Assembly: GCF_042850945.1 (NCBI RefSeq)
Contig: NZ_AP031496.1
Span: 3,100,001-3,164,000, forward strand
Origin: Halioxenophilus aromaticivorans
GTDB taxonomy: Bacteria > Pseudomonadota > Gammaproteobacteria > Pseudomonadales > Cellvibrionaceae
DNA length: 64,000 nucleotides
Reading direction: 5' to 3'
Positions 50,609-59,948 of the stretch are shown one piece after another. Position numbers and translations under genes: made by a program. Under the pieces are notes generated by a model. The model worked only from the letters and a program-made list of their open reading frames with translations, searched no databases and had not been told where the DNA came from. The stretch's first letter is position 1; the number at the start of each line of letters is the position of its first letter.

Positions 50609-51004
50609 CTATACTTGCTTTTGCTGATTGAATTTTCCGGTCATTGCCTCTAAGCATTTTTCTTCTGCGTCGCGCAGATCCAACATCATGATTTCGATAT
50701 CGTGCAGCTGTTGGGTGAGTTGTTGACGCTTTTCTCGTACTTTTGCTAGCAGTGTTTGCAACTGATCCAAGTTGTCTTTGTCGGGATCGTACATCTCAAT
50801 AATCGACCGGCTTTCATCCAGGGTAAAACCCAACCGCTTACCTCGTAAAATCAACTTCAATTTTGTGCGATCGGCGGCGCCGTAGAGACGCGTTTGCCCC
50901 TCTCGACGCGGATTCAATAAACCCTTTTCTTCATAGAAACGGATGCTGCGCGTGGTGATGTCGAATTCATTAGCGAGATCTGAAATAGTAAATGTCGACG
51001 GCAT
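50609..51004 (-). CDS. liuR: MerR-family regulator of the liu operon
   Basis: 131 residues. The MerR winged helix is FTISDLANEFDITTRSIRFYEEKGLLNPRREGQTRLYG (4-41), followed by a long dimerisation helix (about 80-115) with no metal-binding cysteine cluster, as in LiuR. It heads the liu genes on the same strand, 68 nt before liuB. Its promoter (51032-51060) has a dyad in the spacer, the typical MerR-type arrangement. It probably responds to a branched-chain intermediate. Confidence 0.92.
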   Translation of the reverse strand: MPSTFTISDLANEFDITTRSIRFYEEKGLLNPRREGQTRLYGAADRTKLKLILRGKRLGFTLDESRSIIEMYDPDKDNLDQLQTLLAKVREKRQQLTQQLHDIEIMMLDLRDAEEKCLEAMTGKFNQQKQV

Positions 51005-51031
51005 AGCAAGGGCCCGGAATAGAAAGACTCG

Positions 51032-51060
51032 ATAGTAAATTCCGTTTACGTTAACGTCAA
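51032..51060 (-). promoter_or_regulatory. liuR promoter with palindromic operator
   Basis: On the minus strand the -35 TTGACG (51055-51060) and -10 TACTAT (51032-51037) are 17 nt apart. The near-perfect dyad TTGACGTTAACGTAAA (51045-51060, one mismatched pair) covers the -35 and part of the spacer. Its position fits LiuR autoregulation. Start codon 28 nt downstream of the -10. Confidence 0.8.
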
Positions 51061-51236
51061 CCTATATTTGACATGAATTTTATATTCTACATATTGAATA
51101 ATAAGATACCTGAGTATCAGAGCGCTTGAATATCAGGGGGCTGATTAGCCGAGCGCTCTTTAAGACAATCGAAGTTGTGAAGAGAGCGTACAACGCCGCC
51201 AAGCAAAGGCCTTGTCTGGCAGCGAAAGCAATGGCG

Positions 51237-53447
51237 CTACACGACGTCTGGTAGCTGATGAATCAATTTGTCTAGGGTAATGGGATACTGCCGAACACGC
51301 ACCCCTGTGGCGTTATATACTGCATTAGCAATGGCTGCTCCGACGCCACAAATGCCAAGCTCACCTACCCCTTTGGCCTTCACTGGCGATGACTTGGGAT
51401 CCTCGTCCTCGAGGAAAATAACCTGCTGCTGAGGTATGTCCGCGTGGACGGGTACTTCGTAGCCGGCTAAATCGTGGTTTACAAAAAAGCCGACCTTTTC
51501 ATCTACCACCAAATCTTCCATTAAGGCTGCTCCGGCACCCATGGTCATGGCACCGATCATTTGGTTTCTGGCCGAGGTTGGATTTAGGATTCGACCAGCC
51601 TCAGCTACGGCGAGCATGCGCCGTAGGCGCACTTCACCGGTGACGACGTGCACACCGACCTCAATGAAGTGTGAGCCAAAACTCGATACCTGAAACTGCT
51701 TTTGTAAATCGCCAAACTCCACCGTATCTTCGGCGGTTAACTCACCATGCTCTTTGGCGATATCCCGCAACGGATAGGAATTGCTTGCATCGCTGATGCT
51801 GGCATCTACAAAATCTGCGGTTTTTGGGTCCAACCCTGCCACCTCGGCAATTTTTTCTCGCAGCTTCAAACATGCGGCGTAGACCCCGGAGGTACTGCTC
51901 GCAGCACCCCACTGCCCGCCCGAACCTGCACTGACCGGAGAGTCGGAATCCCCTAACCGAACGGTGACTTGAGACAGGGGCACCCCAAGCATTTCGGCTG
52001 CTGTTTGGCCGATGATGGTGTAGCTGCCGGTGCCAATGTCGGTCATGTCGGTTTCTACGATAACCGCCCCACCCCGCGTGAGCTTCACCCGTGCTGCGGA
52101 ATTTTGTACCGGTGCGTTGCGAAATGCAGCTGCCACACCCATACCGATTAACCAGTCCCCTTCCCGGGTTTCGCCCGGCGTTTTGGGACGATCTCGCCAA
52201 CCAAATTCCCGAGCCCCTCGCTGCAAGCACTCTTTTAAGCGTCGCTGGGAAAAAGGTTTATCCGGATTTTCACCAACCACTTGGGTATCGTTGAGAATGC
52301 GAAAATCGATTGGGTCCATGCCCAGCGTTTCCGCCATCTCATCCATTGCCACCTCCAGCACCATGGACCCAGGGGCTTCACCCGGCGCACGCATGGCATT
52401 GGCCTCAGCCAAATTCAAATTCGCTATGCGGGCTTCCGTCATGCGATTTGCGCCGGCATACAGCATACGCGTTGGTCTTACGCCCGCCTCAGACTTCTTA
52501 GCGTTGATGTCTCCGGACCAGTTTTCGTGGCCGATGGCTGTGATCTTACCGGCTTTGTCGGTACCGATGCGCACTCGCTGAATAGTGGCAGCGCGATGGG
52601 GCATATTGTTGAACATAAAGGGCCGCGTCATGGTGACTTTCACTGGGCGCTTAGTGGCCCTGGCAGCCAGAGCGGCAAACATTGCGTCGGCGCGTACAAA
52701 CAATTTGCCACCAAAACCGCCACCAATAAACGGGGAGTTAACGCGAATATTTTCAATAGGCATGTTTAAAGTAGTTGCGATATCTTTCAACGCCCAATTG
52801 ATCATTTGGTGGGAAGTATAAATGGTGAGTTTGTTATCTTCCCAAATTGCCACCGAGGCCGGCGGCTCCATCATGGCGTGGGCATGGCCTGAGGTGCCGT
52901 AGGTCTGGTCCAGAGTTACGTCGGCATTGCTAAAAGCACCGTCAAAGTCACCCACCGACGTGTACGCCGGCCCACCAGTAATTCGCTCCGGCCTAACACT
53001 GCTGTCAATATTTTTGACCAAGCTGTATTGACCGTGGCTGCGCTTGTATTTCACATGAATGAGGTTAGCCGCCGAGCGGGCTTGCTCAAAGGTTTCTGCA
53101 ACAACCAACGCCATAGCCTGATGGTAATGCTCGATGTTTGGCCCGGCCAACAAGTGCGCGTTATTTCTGCCGGCCTTACCAAGGCTGCCAATGGTTTTGT
53201 AAGTAAGAATATTTAACACACCCGGGGCCCGTTGGGCTTTGCTGATGTCTATGTTTTCAATAGTGCCCTTGGCAATGGCTGAGCCTACAATGTAACCATA
53301 AGCAACATTCTTTAAACCTTTATCTTGCTCATAGGCGTAGGTAGCGGTGCCGGTGACCTTGAGCGGCCCTTCTATTCTTGGCGTGGGTTGGCTGACGACT
53401 TTTTCGTTGTCGATGGGGTTAGTTTCTGCGGGTTTGTCGAATTTCAT
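51237..53447 (-). CDS. paoC: Periplasmic aldehyde oxidoreductase, molybdenum-binding subunit (PaoC-like)
   Basis: 736 residues, matching the 732-residue E. coli PaoC (YagR). The xanthine-oxidase family pattern is present: TGTATYAYE at the start, PFIGGGFGGK (about 240), the NAMRAPGEAPGSMVLE block, and the GVGELGICGVGAAI ending that contains the active-site glutamate region. It binds the molybdopterin cofactor and oxidises aldehydes to acids. The start overlaps the paoB stop by 4 nt. The maturation chaperone gene paoD is not next to it. Gene name by similarity of length, order and motifs only. Confidence 0.85.
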   Translation of the reverse strand: MKFDKPAETNPIDNEKVVSQPTPRIEGPLKVTGTATYAYEQDKGLKNVAYGYIVGSAIAKGTIENIDISKAQRAPGVLNILTYKTIGSLGKAGRNNAHLLAGPNIEHYHQAMALVVAETFEQARSAANLIHVKYKRSHGQYSLVKNIDSSVRPERITGGPAYTSVGDFDGAFSNADVTLDQTYGTSGHAHAMMEPPASVAIWEDNKLTIYTSHQMINWALKDIATTLNMPIENIRVNSPFIGGGFGGKLFVRADAMFAALAARATKRPVKVTMTRPFMFNNMPHRAATIQRVRIGTDKAGKITAIGHENWSGDINAKKSEAGVRPTRMLYAGANRMTEARIANLNLAEANAMRAPGEAPGSMVLEVAMDEMAETLGMDPIDFRILNDTQVVGENPDKPFSQRRLKECLQRGAREFGWRDRPKTPGETREGDWLIGMGVAAAFRNAPVQNSAARVKLTRGGAVIVETDMTDIGTGSYTIIGQTAAEMLGVPLSQVTVRLGDSDSPVSAGSGGQWGAASSTSGVYAACLKLREKIAEVAGLDPKTADFVDASISDASNSYPLRDIAKEHGELTAEDTVEFGDLQKQFQVSSFGSHFIEVGVHVVTGEVRLRRMLAVAEAGRILNPTSARNQMIGAMTMGAGAALMEDLVVDEKVGFFVNHDLAGYEVPVHADIPQQQVIFLEDEDPKSSPVKAKGVGELGICGVGAAIANAVYNATGVRVRQYPITLDKLIHQLPDVV

Positions 53448-54403
53448 GCTTTAGCCTCCTCAGCCTGGGCCAATATTGCGGCCACGGTTCGCTCCACCAA
53501 TGTCACCTTAAATTTATTGTGCTCAGTGGTACTGGCGGTTTTTAACAGCGCATCGGTAAATGCTTTACTGCCTTTAAGCAGTTCTTTTTCGGCGGTTTTA
53601 TCACGCCACGGTTTGTGCGCCAGGCCGCCGAATGCAAACTGAGCAGTACCAGATTTAGGAATGATCGCGGCCACGGAAACCAGTGCAAACGCATAGGAGG
53701 CCCGGTCTCTAATTTTTTGATAAACGTGTACGCCATCGATTGGTGGCGGCAAAGCCACGGCGGTTATCATCTCTCCAGCTTTTAAGGTATTTTCAATATG
53801 CGGAGTATCACCTGGCAAAGTATGGAAATTCTCCATAGCAATCATCCGAGTATCGCCATTGGCTGCCTTCACCTCCACCTGCGCATCAAGCACACGCATA
53901 GCCACGGCCATGTCACTGGGGTGAGTTGCAATACACCGGTCGCTGGTGCCCAAAATTGCGTGGTTGCGATTAAACCCTTCCAAGGCCGAACAACCACTGC
54001 CGGGAACACGCTTGTTACACGCTTGGTTGGTATCATAGAAGTAGGGGCAGCGAGTGCGCTGCAATAGATTGCCACCGGTGGTGGCTTTGTTGCGTAATTG
54101 ACCAGAAGCTCCTGCCAGCAACGCTCTACTTAACACCTGATAGTGTTGGCGAATGGTTTTGTTAGCGGCAAGGTCTGTGTTGCTCACCAAAGCGCCGATA
54201 CGCAGACCACCGGCTGACGTGGTGGTAATTTCATCGAGATCCGTGTCTGCGATATCCACCAAATGCATTGGTGTTTCAATCTCGAGTTTCATTAGATCCA
54301 ACAGATTGGTACCGCCAGCGATAAACTTAACATTGCTTTTAGCACCGGCTATGGCCAGCGCATCTTTGACTGAACTGGCTCTATGATAGTTGAAAGGTCT
54401 CAT
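53444..54403 (-). CDS. paoB: Periplasmic aldehyde oxidoreductase, FAD subunit (PaoB-like)
   Basis: 319 residues, as E. coli PaoB (318). The FAD loops are KFIAGGTNLLDLMK (26-39) and the conserved TTGGNLLQRTRCPYF (108-122). After this comes the extra cysteine-bearing insertion (C-N-K-R-x-P-G-S-G-C, then SDRCIATHPSDMA) that carries the [4Fe-4S] cluster found in PaoB but not in most xanthine oxidase relatives. Overlaps paoA and paoC by 4 nt each, so the three are translated together. Confidence 0.87.
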   Translation of the reverse strand: MRPFNYHRASSVKDALAIAGAKSNVKFIAGGTNLLDLMKLEIETPMHLVDIADTDLDEITTTSAGGLRIGALVSNTDLAANKTIRQHYQVLSRALLAGASGQLRNKATTGGNLLQRTRCPYFYDTNQACNKRVPGSGCSALEGFNRNHAILGTSDRCIATHPSDMAVAMRVLDAQVEVKAANGDTRMIAMENFHTLPGDTPHIENTLKAGEMITAVALPPPIDGVHVYQKIRDRASYAFALVSVAAIIPKSGTAQFAFGGLAHKPWRDKTAEKELLKGSKAFTDALLKTASTTEHNKFKVTLVERTVAAILAQAEEAKA

Positions 54404-55035
54404 GCGTTACCCTCCCCCACTTCCTGTATGGCATCAACGATATTAGGGTAGGCAGCACAACGGCATATATTGCCACTCATTCGCTCTCTGATTTCTTCAC
54501 GCGAAAGTGCTATATCTGCGGTGAGATCGCCAGTGACGTGGCTCGGAATGCCTTTCTCAATTTCATCAATAACCGCCACCGCAGAACAAATCTGGCCCGG
54601 AGTACAGTAACCACATTGAAAACCATCGTGCTTAACAAAGGCTTCCTGCATAGGATGCAGGTTATCCGGCTGACCAAGGCCTTCAATAGTTTGGATGTCG
54701 TCCCCCTGGTGCATAACGGCAAGCGACAAGCAGGAGTTGATCCTTACACCGTTTACCAGCACAGTACAGGCGCCGCACTGGCCGTGATCACAACCTTTTT
54801 TCGTACCCTTGAGATCCGCGTGCTCCCGCAACATGTCCAGCAGAGTTGTACGCGTATCCAGTTTTAGACGCTTCTTATCGCCGTTTACGGTGAGCTTTAC
54901 GACCTGTTCGGTGGGCTTGGAGTCTGTCTCAGAGGGCTCGGCAAAACCCGTCACAGGGATGGCGGTTGTTACCACGCCAGTTGTACTCAGTTTTAACAAA
55001 CCACGGCGTGAGATTGGCAAATTATCTTTGGCCAT
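54400..55035 (-). CDS. paoA: Periplasmic aldehyde oxidoreductase, [2Fe-2S] subunit with Tat signal (PaoA-like)
   Basis: 211 residues from the ATG at 55035. This start places the twin-arginine motif SRRGLLK (9-15) in a proper Tat signal; a longer frame to 55095 would bury it. Two [2Fe-2S] clusters are bound by C82, C87, C90, C102 and by C141, C144, C191, C193. The signal carries the folded PaoABC complex to the periplasm. It passes electrons from the molybdenum centre to FAD. It is first in the pao-like operon. Confidence 0.87.
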   Translation of the reverse strand: MAKDNLPISRRGLLKLSTTGVVTTAIPVTGFAEPSETDSKPTEQVVKLTVNGDKKRLKLDTRTTLLDMLREHADLKGTKKGCDHGQCGACTVLVNGVRINSCLSLAVMHQGDDIQTIEGLGQPDNLHPMQEAFVKHDGFQCGYCTPGQICSAVAVIDEIEKGIPSHVTGDLTADIALSREEIRERMSGNICRCAAYPNIVDAIQEVGEGNA

Positions 55036-55452
55036 AAAAATTATCCGGTTTATTTCGTTTAATGTTGTATAACAACGTCGCACTAGCTCAGGCATGGACT
55101 AGCACATCAGTTACGCTTTAATCAGCATATCCTATCTGTGGTTACAGAAAGAGCTGCAAAGTCCGCACAGTCCCATGAATTAAACTAATGAAACTCAGGG
55201 CCAAGCTACTACACACCTCAAAACAGGACGCAAGCCAACAAGAAATAAGACACTCAAATTCAATGCCAACACATTATTATAGACGGACATCTTTTATAGA
55301 AAGGCTTAAAGAAAGGCTCGGCAACGCTAGCCGAGCCTTGTAATGGATAAATTATTTGTAAGGATTACAAAGTAATGAATACTTTATTATTATGAAAAAA
55401 CGGTAATTAAAATTATTTATGCAACCATTTAATAAATAGCGTTGAAAATTGA
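55036..55452. other. Intergenic region between paoA and the TonB-dependent receptor
   Basis: About 417 bases. It holds the paoA promoter side and, at 55307-55339, the receptor's terminator. An in-frame minus-strand extension of paoA runs to 55095 but is not thought to be translated. No other feature was recognised. Confidence 0.5.
55307..55339 (-). terminator. Terminator of the TonB-dependent receptor gene
   Basis: AAGGCTCGGC and GCCGAGCCTT (55313-55322 and 55330-55339) form a 10-bp perfect stem with a 7-nt loop. On the minus strand TTTCTTT follows. It starts about 110 nt after the receptor's stop codon. Confidence 0.8.
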
Positions 55453-57720
55453 TCAAAACTGGAAATTAACTCTTACACCCAGTTCCTGAGGCCGTGCATA
55501 AGCAGCTGTAAAACCAAGCCCACTGGGAAAGCCATGCGCTATGTATTCTTCATTAGTAAGATTGCGACCATAAAGCGAAAAGTCCAACCCAGCTTCAATT
55601 AAACTGAAGCCAATTTTAGCATTGACGGTGTAGAAACTCGGTTGTTCAATCACATGGTAAATGTCGTGGTATACCTTAGAGGAATAGCTCACGTTTACAT
55701 CGGCGTTGAGTTGACCGCGGGGTAACTGCCGCTCGTAACCAAACCCGACATTGGCTGTCAACTTAGGCGCTTTAACCAAGCGATAGCCAGTTGCATCAAA
55801 TTCAACCTGCTCGTACCTTGTCCCTATAAGGTTTGTGGAGTATGCCGCGGCATCCGGAAAATCCTTGTACTCAGCAATAGGTAGCCAAGTAAGCGCGCTG
55901 CGGAACGTCCAGTGCTCGTTTAGCTGAACCCGTGTGTCTGCGTCGATGCCAATAATGTCAACCGGCCCAGTGTTTTGCACAAACACCGTTTCTCCAGTAA
56001 AGCCCTGCTCTTGTTTGTTTTTATAATCGTAGTAAAACGCTGATACATTGAACACAGCAGAAGGCGCAGCATACTTGTAGCCAATTTCTAATGCGGAATT
56101 TTCCTCCGGATCGATCTTTTCCAATTCACCAGCAATAGCTCCGGGATTATCAACACCACTCAAGCCGCTCTTCTCCCCCTCGGAGTAGGTAATATAGCCA
56201 TTGCTATTGTCCCCAAAGTAGCGCTGTAAGGTAAGGCGCGGTATAAAACTGGTAAAAGTTTCCTCTACAGCGATGTTGGTTGGGTAGGTAATCTTGTCTT
56301 TATGCGGCTCGTGAGTATACCGAGCGCCAACAATAACCAGGTAATCATCCGCTGGTTGATACTGCATCTCACCATAGAGCGCAACAGACTCAATATTAAA
56401 CTCCACAGATTTAGCCGGTACACCGCCGGGCACAACGGTTTCTTGCACGGCGGCGTCAGTGGTTGAATCTTGTTGGTAGTAAAACAAGCCCGCCGTGTAG
56501 GAGAATGAGCCGAAAGATTCGGAGGTGAAATTAAATTCTTGCGAGAATGCCTCATTTGTCGCTAAATAGTAGTAATCAATGCAAACGAAGCTGGCAGCAC
56601 AGGTCAATGCCTGGGAATGGGTAAAGGTTGTGGTGTTGAACACTTCCGTTTCGTGGTAAGCAGTGATCGCGCTTAACGCCCCTACCCCTTGCAACTCAAC
56701 GTTAAATTTGAGGCTTACACTATCTGTCTCTACCAATGCAGCGTTGTAGTTTACACCGTTGCCGTAGTCGTAGCCGGTATGAAAGGGATCACTAGGAATA
56801 ATCGAATCATCGTATAATGCCGCCACCGTCAGGCCCTTATAAGGTGTCGCCGATTGCAAGCCTTCATCGTTGTGCTTCAAATGGAACGCACTCAGTAGTG
56901 CGCTAAAGTCCTTATTCGGCTGCCATAGCAGCTTTGCTCGCAGATTTAAACGTGCAATAGCACCGTAATCATCACCGGTGGTTTGGTCAGTCATAAAGCC
57001 GTCGGTTTTATCGTGGCTGGCAGACACACTGGCCGCCACGGTATCGCCTAGGGGTAAGGATATAACCCCATTGAAGACATGGCGCGGAGCGGCCTGGCTG
57101 TTATCCGCTCCGGTATAGAAGCCCGCCTCAACCGTCGCCTTGCCGGAAACCTGTTGCAGCTCGGGATCCTGGGTGAATATCCGAATTGCACCGCCCACCG
57201 AATTGCGACCAAACAACGTACCTTGCGGCCCTTTGAGCACTTCCACTCGTTCAACGTCGGGCAAATTCGCCCCCAACAGGTTTCCTTGGCTGTAATACAC
57301 GTCGTCTATGTACAGTGCGTTGGGGTTTTCACTACCATTAGTGCTAACGCCGGTGGACAAGCCTCGTATGGCAGGCTGGGTTAAATTACCAACACCACCG
57401 AAGGTCAATCCTGACACCACCGCAGTTAGATCAAAAATATTAGTAACACCAGCGTTCTCTAGCTGGCTTTGCGATACGGCAGTTAACGTTAAAGGCACGT
57501 CTAAGAGGTTTTGTGTTTTACGCTGAGCAGTAACAACAACTTCCTCTAACGTGTTACTAGGCTCAGCAATCGCCACAACGGGAATGCTAAGAAAGGCCGC
57601 AAAAACCGGTAAGATCCTTTGTAGTTTCGGAAGGTGAGCAATGCGAAAGGCGCGCTGAAGATTCGAAGATGAATAACCTTGATATCTTAAATTTTGTGGT
57701 AAAACAATGGCGTGATGCAT
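55453..57720 (-). CDS. TonB-dependent outer-membrane receptor
   Basis: 755 residues with AAGGAAAA before the ATG. A long, basic signal region (about 1-52) is followed by a TonB box-like LEEVVVTAQRK (58-68), the plug domain (SQLENAGVTNIFDL to YIDDVYYSQG) and a beta-barrel rich in alternating aromatic residues. It ends ELGVRVNFQF, with the C-terminal Phe needed for outer-membrane insertion. It would import a large or scarce compound using TonB energy. Receptors of this kind (FecA/steroid- or terpene-associated types) often sit in hydrocarbon clusters of marine gammaproteobacteria; the ligand is not known. No Fur-type site was noticed upstream. Confidence 0.93.
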   Translation of the reverse strand: MHHAIVLPQNLRYQGYSSSNLQRAFRIAHLPKLQRILPVFAAFLSIPVVAIAEPSNTLEEVVVTAQRKTQNLLDVPLTLTAVSQSQLENAGVTNIFDLTAVVSGLTFGGVGNLTQPAIRGLSTGVSTNGSENPNALYIDDVYYSQGNLLGANLPDVERVEVLKGPQGTLFGRNSVGGAIRIFTQDPELQQVSGKATVEAGFYTGADNSQAAPRHVFNGVISLPLGDTVAASVSASHDKTDGFMTDQTTGDDYGAIARLNLRAKLLWQPNKDFSALLSAFHLKHNDEGLQSATPYKGLTVAALYDDSIIPSDPFHTGYDYGNGVNYNAALVETDSVSLKFNVELQGVGALSAITAYHETEVFNTTTFTHSQALTCAASFVCIDYYYLATNEAFSQEFNFTSESFGSFSYTAGLFYYQQDSTTDAAVQETVVPGGVPAKSVEFNIESVALYGEMQYQPADDYLVIVGARYTHEPHKDKITYPTNIAVEETFTSFIPRLTLQRYFGDNSNGYITYSEGEKSGLSGVDNPGAIAGELEKIDPEENSALEIGYKYAAPSAVFNVSAFYYDYKNKQEQGFTGETVFVQNTGPVDIIGIDADTRVQLNEHWTFRSALTWLPIAEYKDFPDAAAYSTNLIGTRYEQVEFDATGYRLVKAPKLTANVGFGYERQLPRGQLNADVNVSYSSKVYHDIYHVIEQPSFYTVNAKIGFSLIEAGLDFSLYGRNLTNEEYIAHGFPSGLGFTAAYARPQELGVRVNFQF

Positions 57721-57929
57721 AAACTTTTCCTTTATTATTTTAATGTGAAAAATCTAACAAACGTGTTTTTAACCGAGCGTATTGATATTTAATTTCTAAT
57801 TTTACTTTACCTCTGCTTTAACTTTATCTTTGATCGCAACGCATCTAATTTATATTCAACGAATCTATCCGAGCGAATTTAAATCTATCTGGCACTTAAT
57901 CGGGCAACAAGGTGGTGACGATAGACCGG

Positions 57930-57961
57930 GCCAGCCTTTGCTAGATATAGCACAGGCTGGC
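57930..57961 (-). terminator. Hairpin downstream of SDR paralogue B, possible terminator
   Basis: GCCAGCCT and AGGCTGGC pair (outer stem of 8 bp), with an inner GCTA/TAGC stem. It begins 10 nt after the SDR stop codon. The T-run is poor on the minus strand and better on the plus strand (TGATGTTTTT), so its direction is unclear. Confidence 0.45.
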
Positions 57962-57970
57962 TTGATGTTT

Positions 57971-58888
57971 TTAATTGTTGGCTTTGGCAGCCATTTCAAA
58001 GCTATAGCGTATGTGATCTACATGACCGCTGGGCACAACGGGTAGCACCAAGGCTTGATTGGTATCGCGGATATGCGCCATCTTCTGGCCCACCTCGTCC
58101 ACACTCCAATGGGGCTGGTAAACGCCCTGTGTTTCGCTGATGAAGGCCTTTGCCACGCGGCCAGCAATGGACACGAGCATTTCACCGTTGATGTCGCACT
58201 GCTCGTGGCACAGCCACCCCACAACTGGTGCTACTAAATCAGGCTCCATAGGAGGATAGGCGGAGATATCAATACCCTCTGCCATACGAGTTACGGCACC
58301 GGGCACGATGACATTGCATTTAACCCCTTCGCTCTCGCCTTCTAACGCCGCAACATTACACAGCCCAATCATGCCTGATTTGGAGACCGCATAATTCGCC
58401 ACATTTTGGTTGCCGTACAGGCCGCCGATGGAAGACGTTAGCACGATACGGCCATAACTTTGTTCACACATAGCCGGAAATGCAGCCCGCAATACATGGA
58501 AAGCCCCACGCAAATGAACATCGAGAACGGATTCAAAGTCCTCGTAGGACATCTCTTTTAGCGACGCCGGCCTTACGTTCCCAGCGTTATGCACCAGAAT
58601 ATCGATACGACCGTAGGCATCCAAAGCCGATTGAATGATTGCTTTTCCACCCTCGGGTGTGGCCACGGAATCTGTATTAGCGATAGCCTCGTCATTTTGA
58701 CTGCGTATTTCATCAACCACACTTTGCGCGGGGCCAATGTCGTTGCCACTGCCGTTAAGGCTACCGCCAATATCATTAACCACTACTTTTGCGCCAAGCT
58801 TACTTAGCAGCAGAGCATAGGCTCGCCCTAAACCTCGACCAGCGCCGGTAATAACCGCGACACGATTATCAAATCTTAATTGAGACAT
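57971..58888 (-). CDS. SDR, HSD17B4/3-hydroxyacyl-CoA dehydrogenase-like (paralogue B)
   Basis: 305 residues that align residue for residue with paralogue A (38681-39601) up to the C-terminus: TGAGRGLGRAYALLL (14-28), S153, Y166, K170, then RMAEG and YPPMEPD. It probably oxidises a related 3-hydroxyacyl-CoA. It is the last gene of a minus-strand group after an SDR and a luciferase-like gene, 17 nt behind the latter. The two copies may serve two rounds or two branches of the same pathway. Confidence 0.9.
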   Translation of the reverse strand: MSQLRFDNRVAVITGAGRGLGRAYALLLSKLGAKVVVNDIGGSLNGSGNDIGPAQSVVDEIRSQNDEAIANTDSVATPEGGKAIIQSALDAYGRIDILVHNAGNVRPASLKEMSYEDFESVLDVHLRGAFHVLRAAFPAMCEQSYGRIVLTSSIGGLYGNQNVANYAVSKSGMIGLCNVAALEGESEGVKCNVIVPGAVTRMAEGIDISAYPPMEPDLVAPVVGWLCHEQCDINGEMLVSIAGRVAKAFISETQGVYQPHWSVDEVGQKMAHIRDTNQALVLPVVPSGHVDHIRYSFEMAAKANN

Positions 58889-58905
58889 AAAAATTCCTGC
58901 ATAGA

Positions 58906-59916
58906 CTACTTAAACGCTGGCATCACCTTTTCGGCAAAGGTTTGAGCGTATTTTTTAAATGTTTTTGTGGGGATGCCCGGTGGCAACATCATAATAAAAT
59001 GCTCCACCGGCGTTCGAGTTAGCATATTTTGAAAATATTCAATAGCTTGGGTTGGGGTTTTTATCTGCAAAACACCACTGGCGATAAACTCATCCAAGCT
59101 CTGGGCTTTTAACAATTTGGTGTTATCAACGCCGGATGCCTTATCCTCATTTAACCATTCACCGTAGCAGTTGTTTACGTAATGATAGTAAGGCGCCAAC
59201 TCTTCCATGGCCTCATCGGGATTGTCAGCCACTACAAAAAATAGCCCTTGAATACGAATGCGCGCCTGGCTGGAATCCTTACCATATTTCGCCAACTTAT
59301 TTAGGTAATTCTCGCACACGTCTTCATTGCCGAAATACCCATCGCCAAACTTTGCAACGCGCTCCAACGCCTTATCTGCGAAACCACCTAGGTACAGAGG
59401 AATATGGTGTTCGGGCAACGGGCTTAGAGAAGCGTTTTGTATAGAAAAGAAGTCGCCATCCACGGACACCACTTCACCAAGCCACAACTGGGTAACAACG
59501 TTTAGAAACTCATCAAAACGTTTGCCTCGACGAGAGAACTCAGCACTGAGCGCTTCGGCCTCCCGACGACGATAGCCAATAGCCAGACCTATTTCTAAGC
59601 GGCCGCCAGATAGGTTTTGAACCACAGCACAATCTTCTGCAAATCGCACCGGATGGTACAAAGGCCCTAAGCCGACGCCCGTGCCAATTTTTAACTTTTT
59701 TGTGCGCGCAGCAACGGAACCTAAAATAGTGAGTGGCGATGGCATATAGCCATCATCGGCACAATGATGCTCTGGCACCCAGGCACCGTAAAAACCCACC
59801 TGTTCAGTCCACTCAATAAAATCCAAGACATCGTGATAGACATCTGTGTAGCTGCGTTGCCAGGGTTTGGGGTTTCTAAAATCGTAGAGATAGCCGAAGC
59901 TTAGTTTATTACCCAT
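58906..59916 (-). CDS. Luciferase-like flavin-dependent monooxygenase (LLM family)
   Basis: 336 residues with the bacterial-luciferase TIM-barrel pattern: an N-terminal strand, GFYGAWVPEHHCADDGYMPSPL (41-62), LKIGTGVGLGPLYHPVRFAEDCAVV (75-99), and LSGGRLEIGLAIGYRRREAEAL (102-123). Such enzymes use FMNH2 or F420 and O2 to oxidise carbonyls or hydroxylate substrates, including Baeyer-Villiger-type type II reactions. The protein has no visible reductase partner nearby. It lies about 100 nt after the third SDR and 17 nt before SDR paralogue B. Confidence 0.85.
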   Translation of the reverse strand: MGNKLSFGYLYDFRNPKPWQRSYTDVYHDVLDFIEWTEQVGFYGAWVPEHHCADDGYMPSPLTILGSVAARTKKLKIGTGVGLGPLYHPVRFAEDCAVVQNLSGGRLEIGLAIGYRRREAEALSAEFSRRGKRFDEFLNVVTQLWLGEVVSVDGDFFSIQNASLSPLPEHHIPLYLGGFADKALERVAKFGDGYFGNEDVCENYLNKLAKYGKDSSQARIRIQGLFFVVADNPDEAMEELAPYYHYVNNCYGEWLNEDKASGVDNTKLLKAQSLDEFIASGVLQIKTPTQAIEYFQNMLTRTPVEHFIMMLPPGIPTKTFKKYAQTFAEKVMPAFK

Positions 59917-59948
59917 GGTAGTTTTTTATTATTTGCTATAGATTGATT

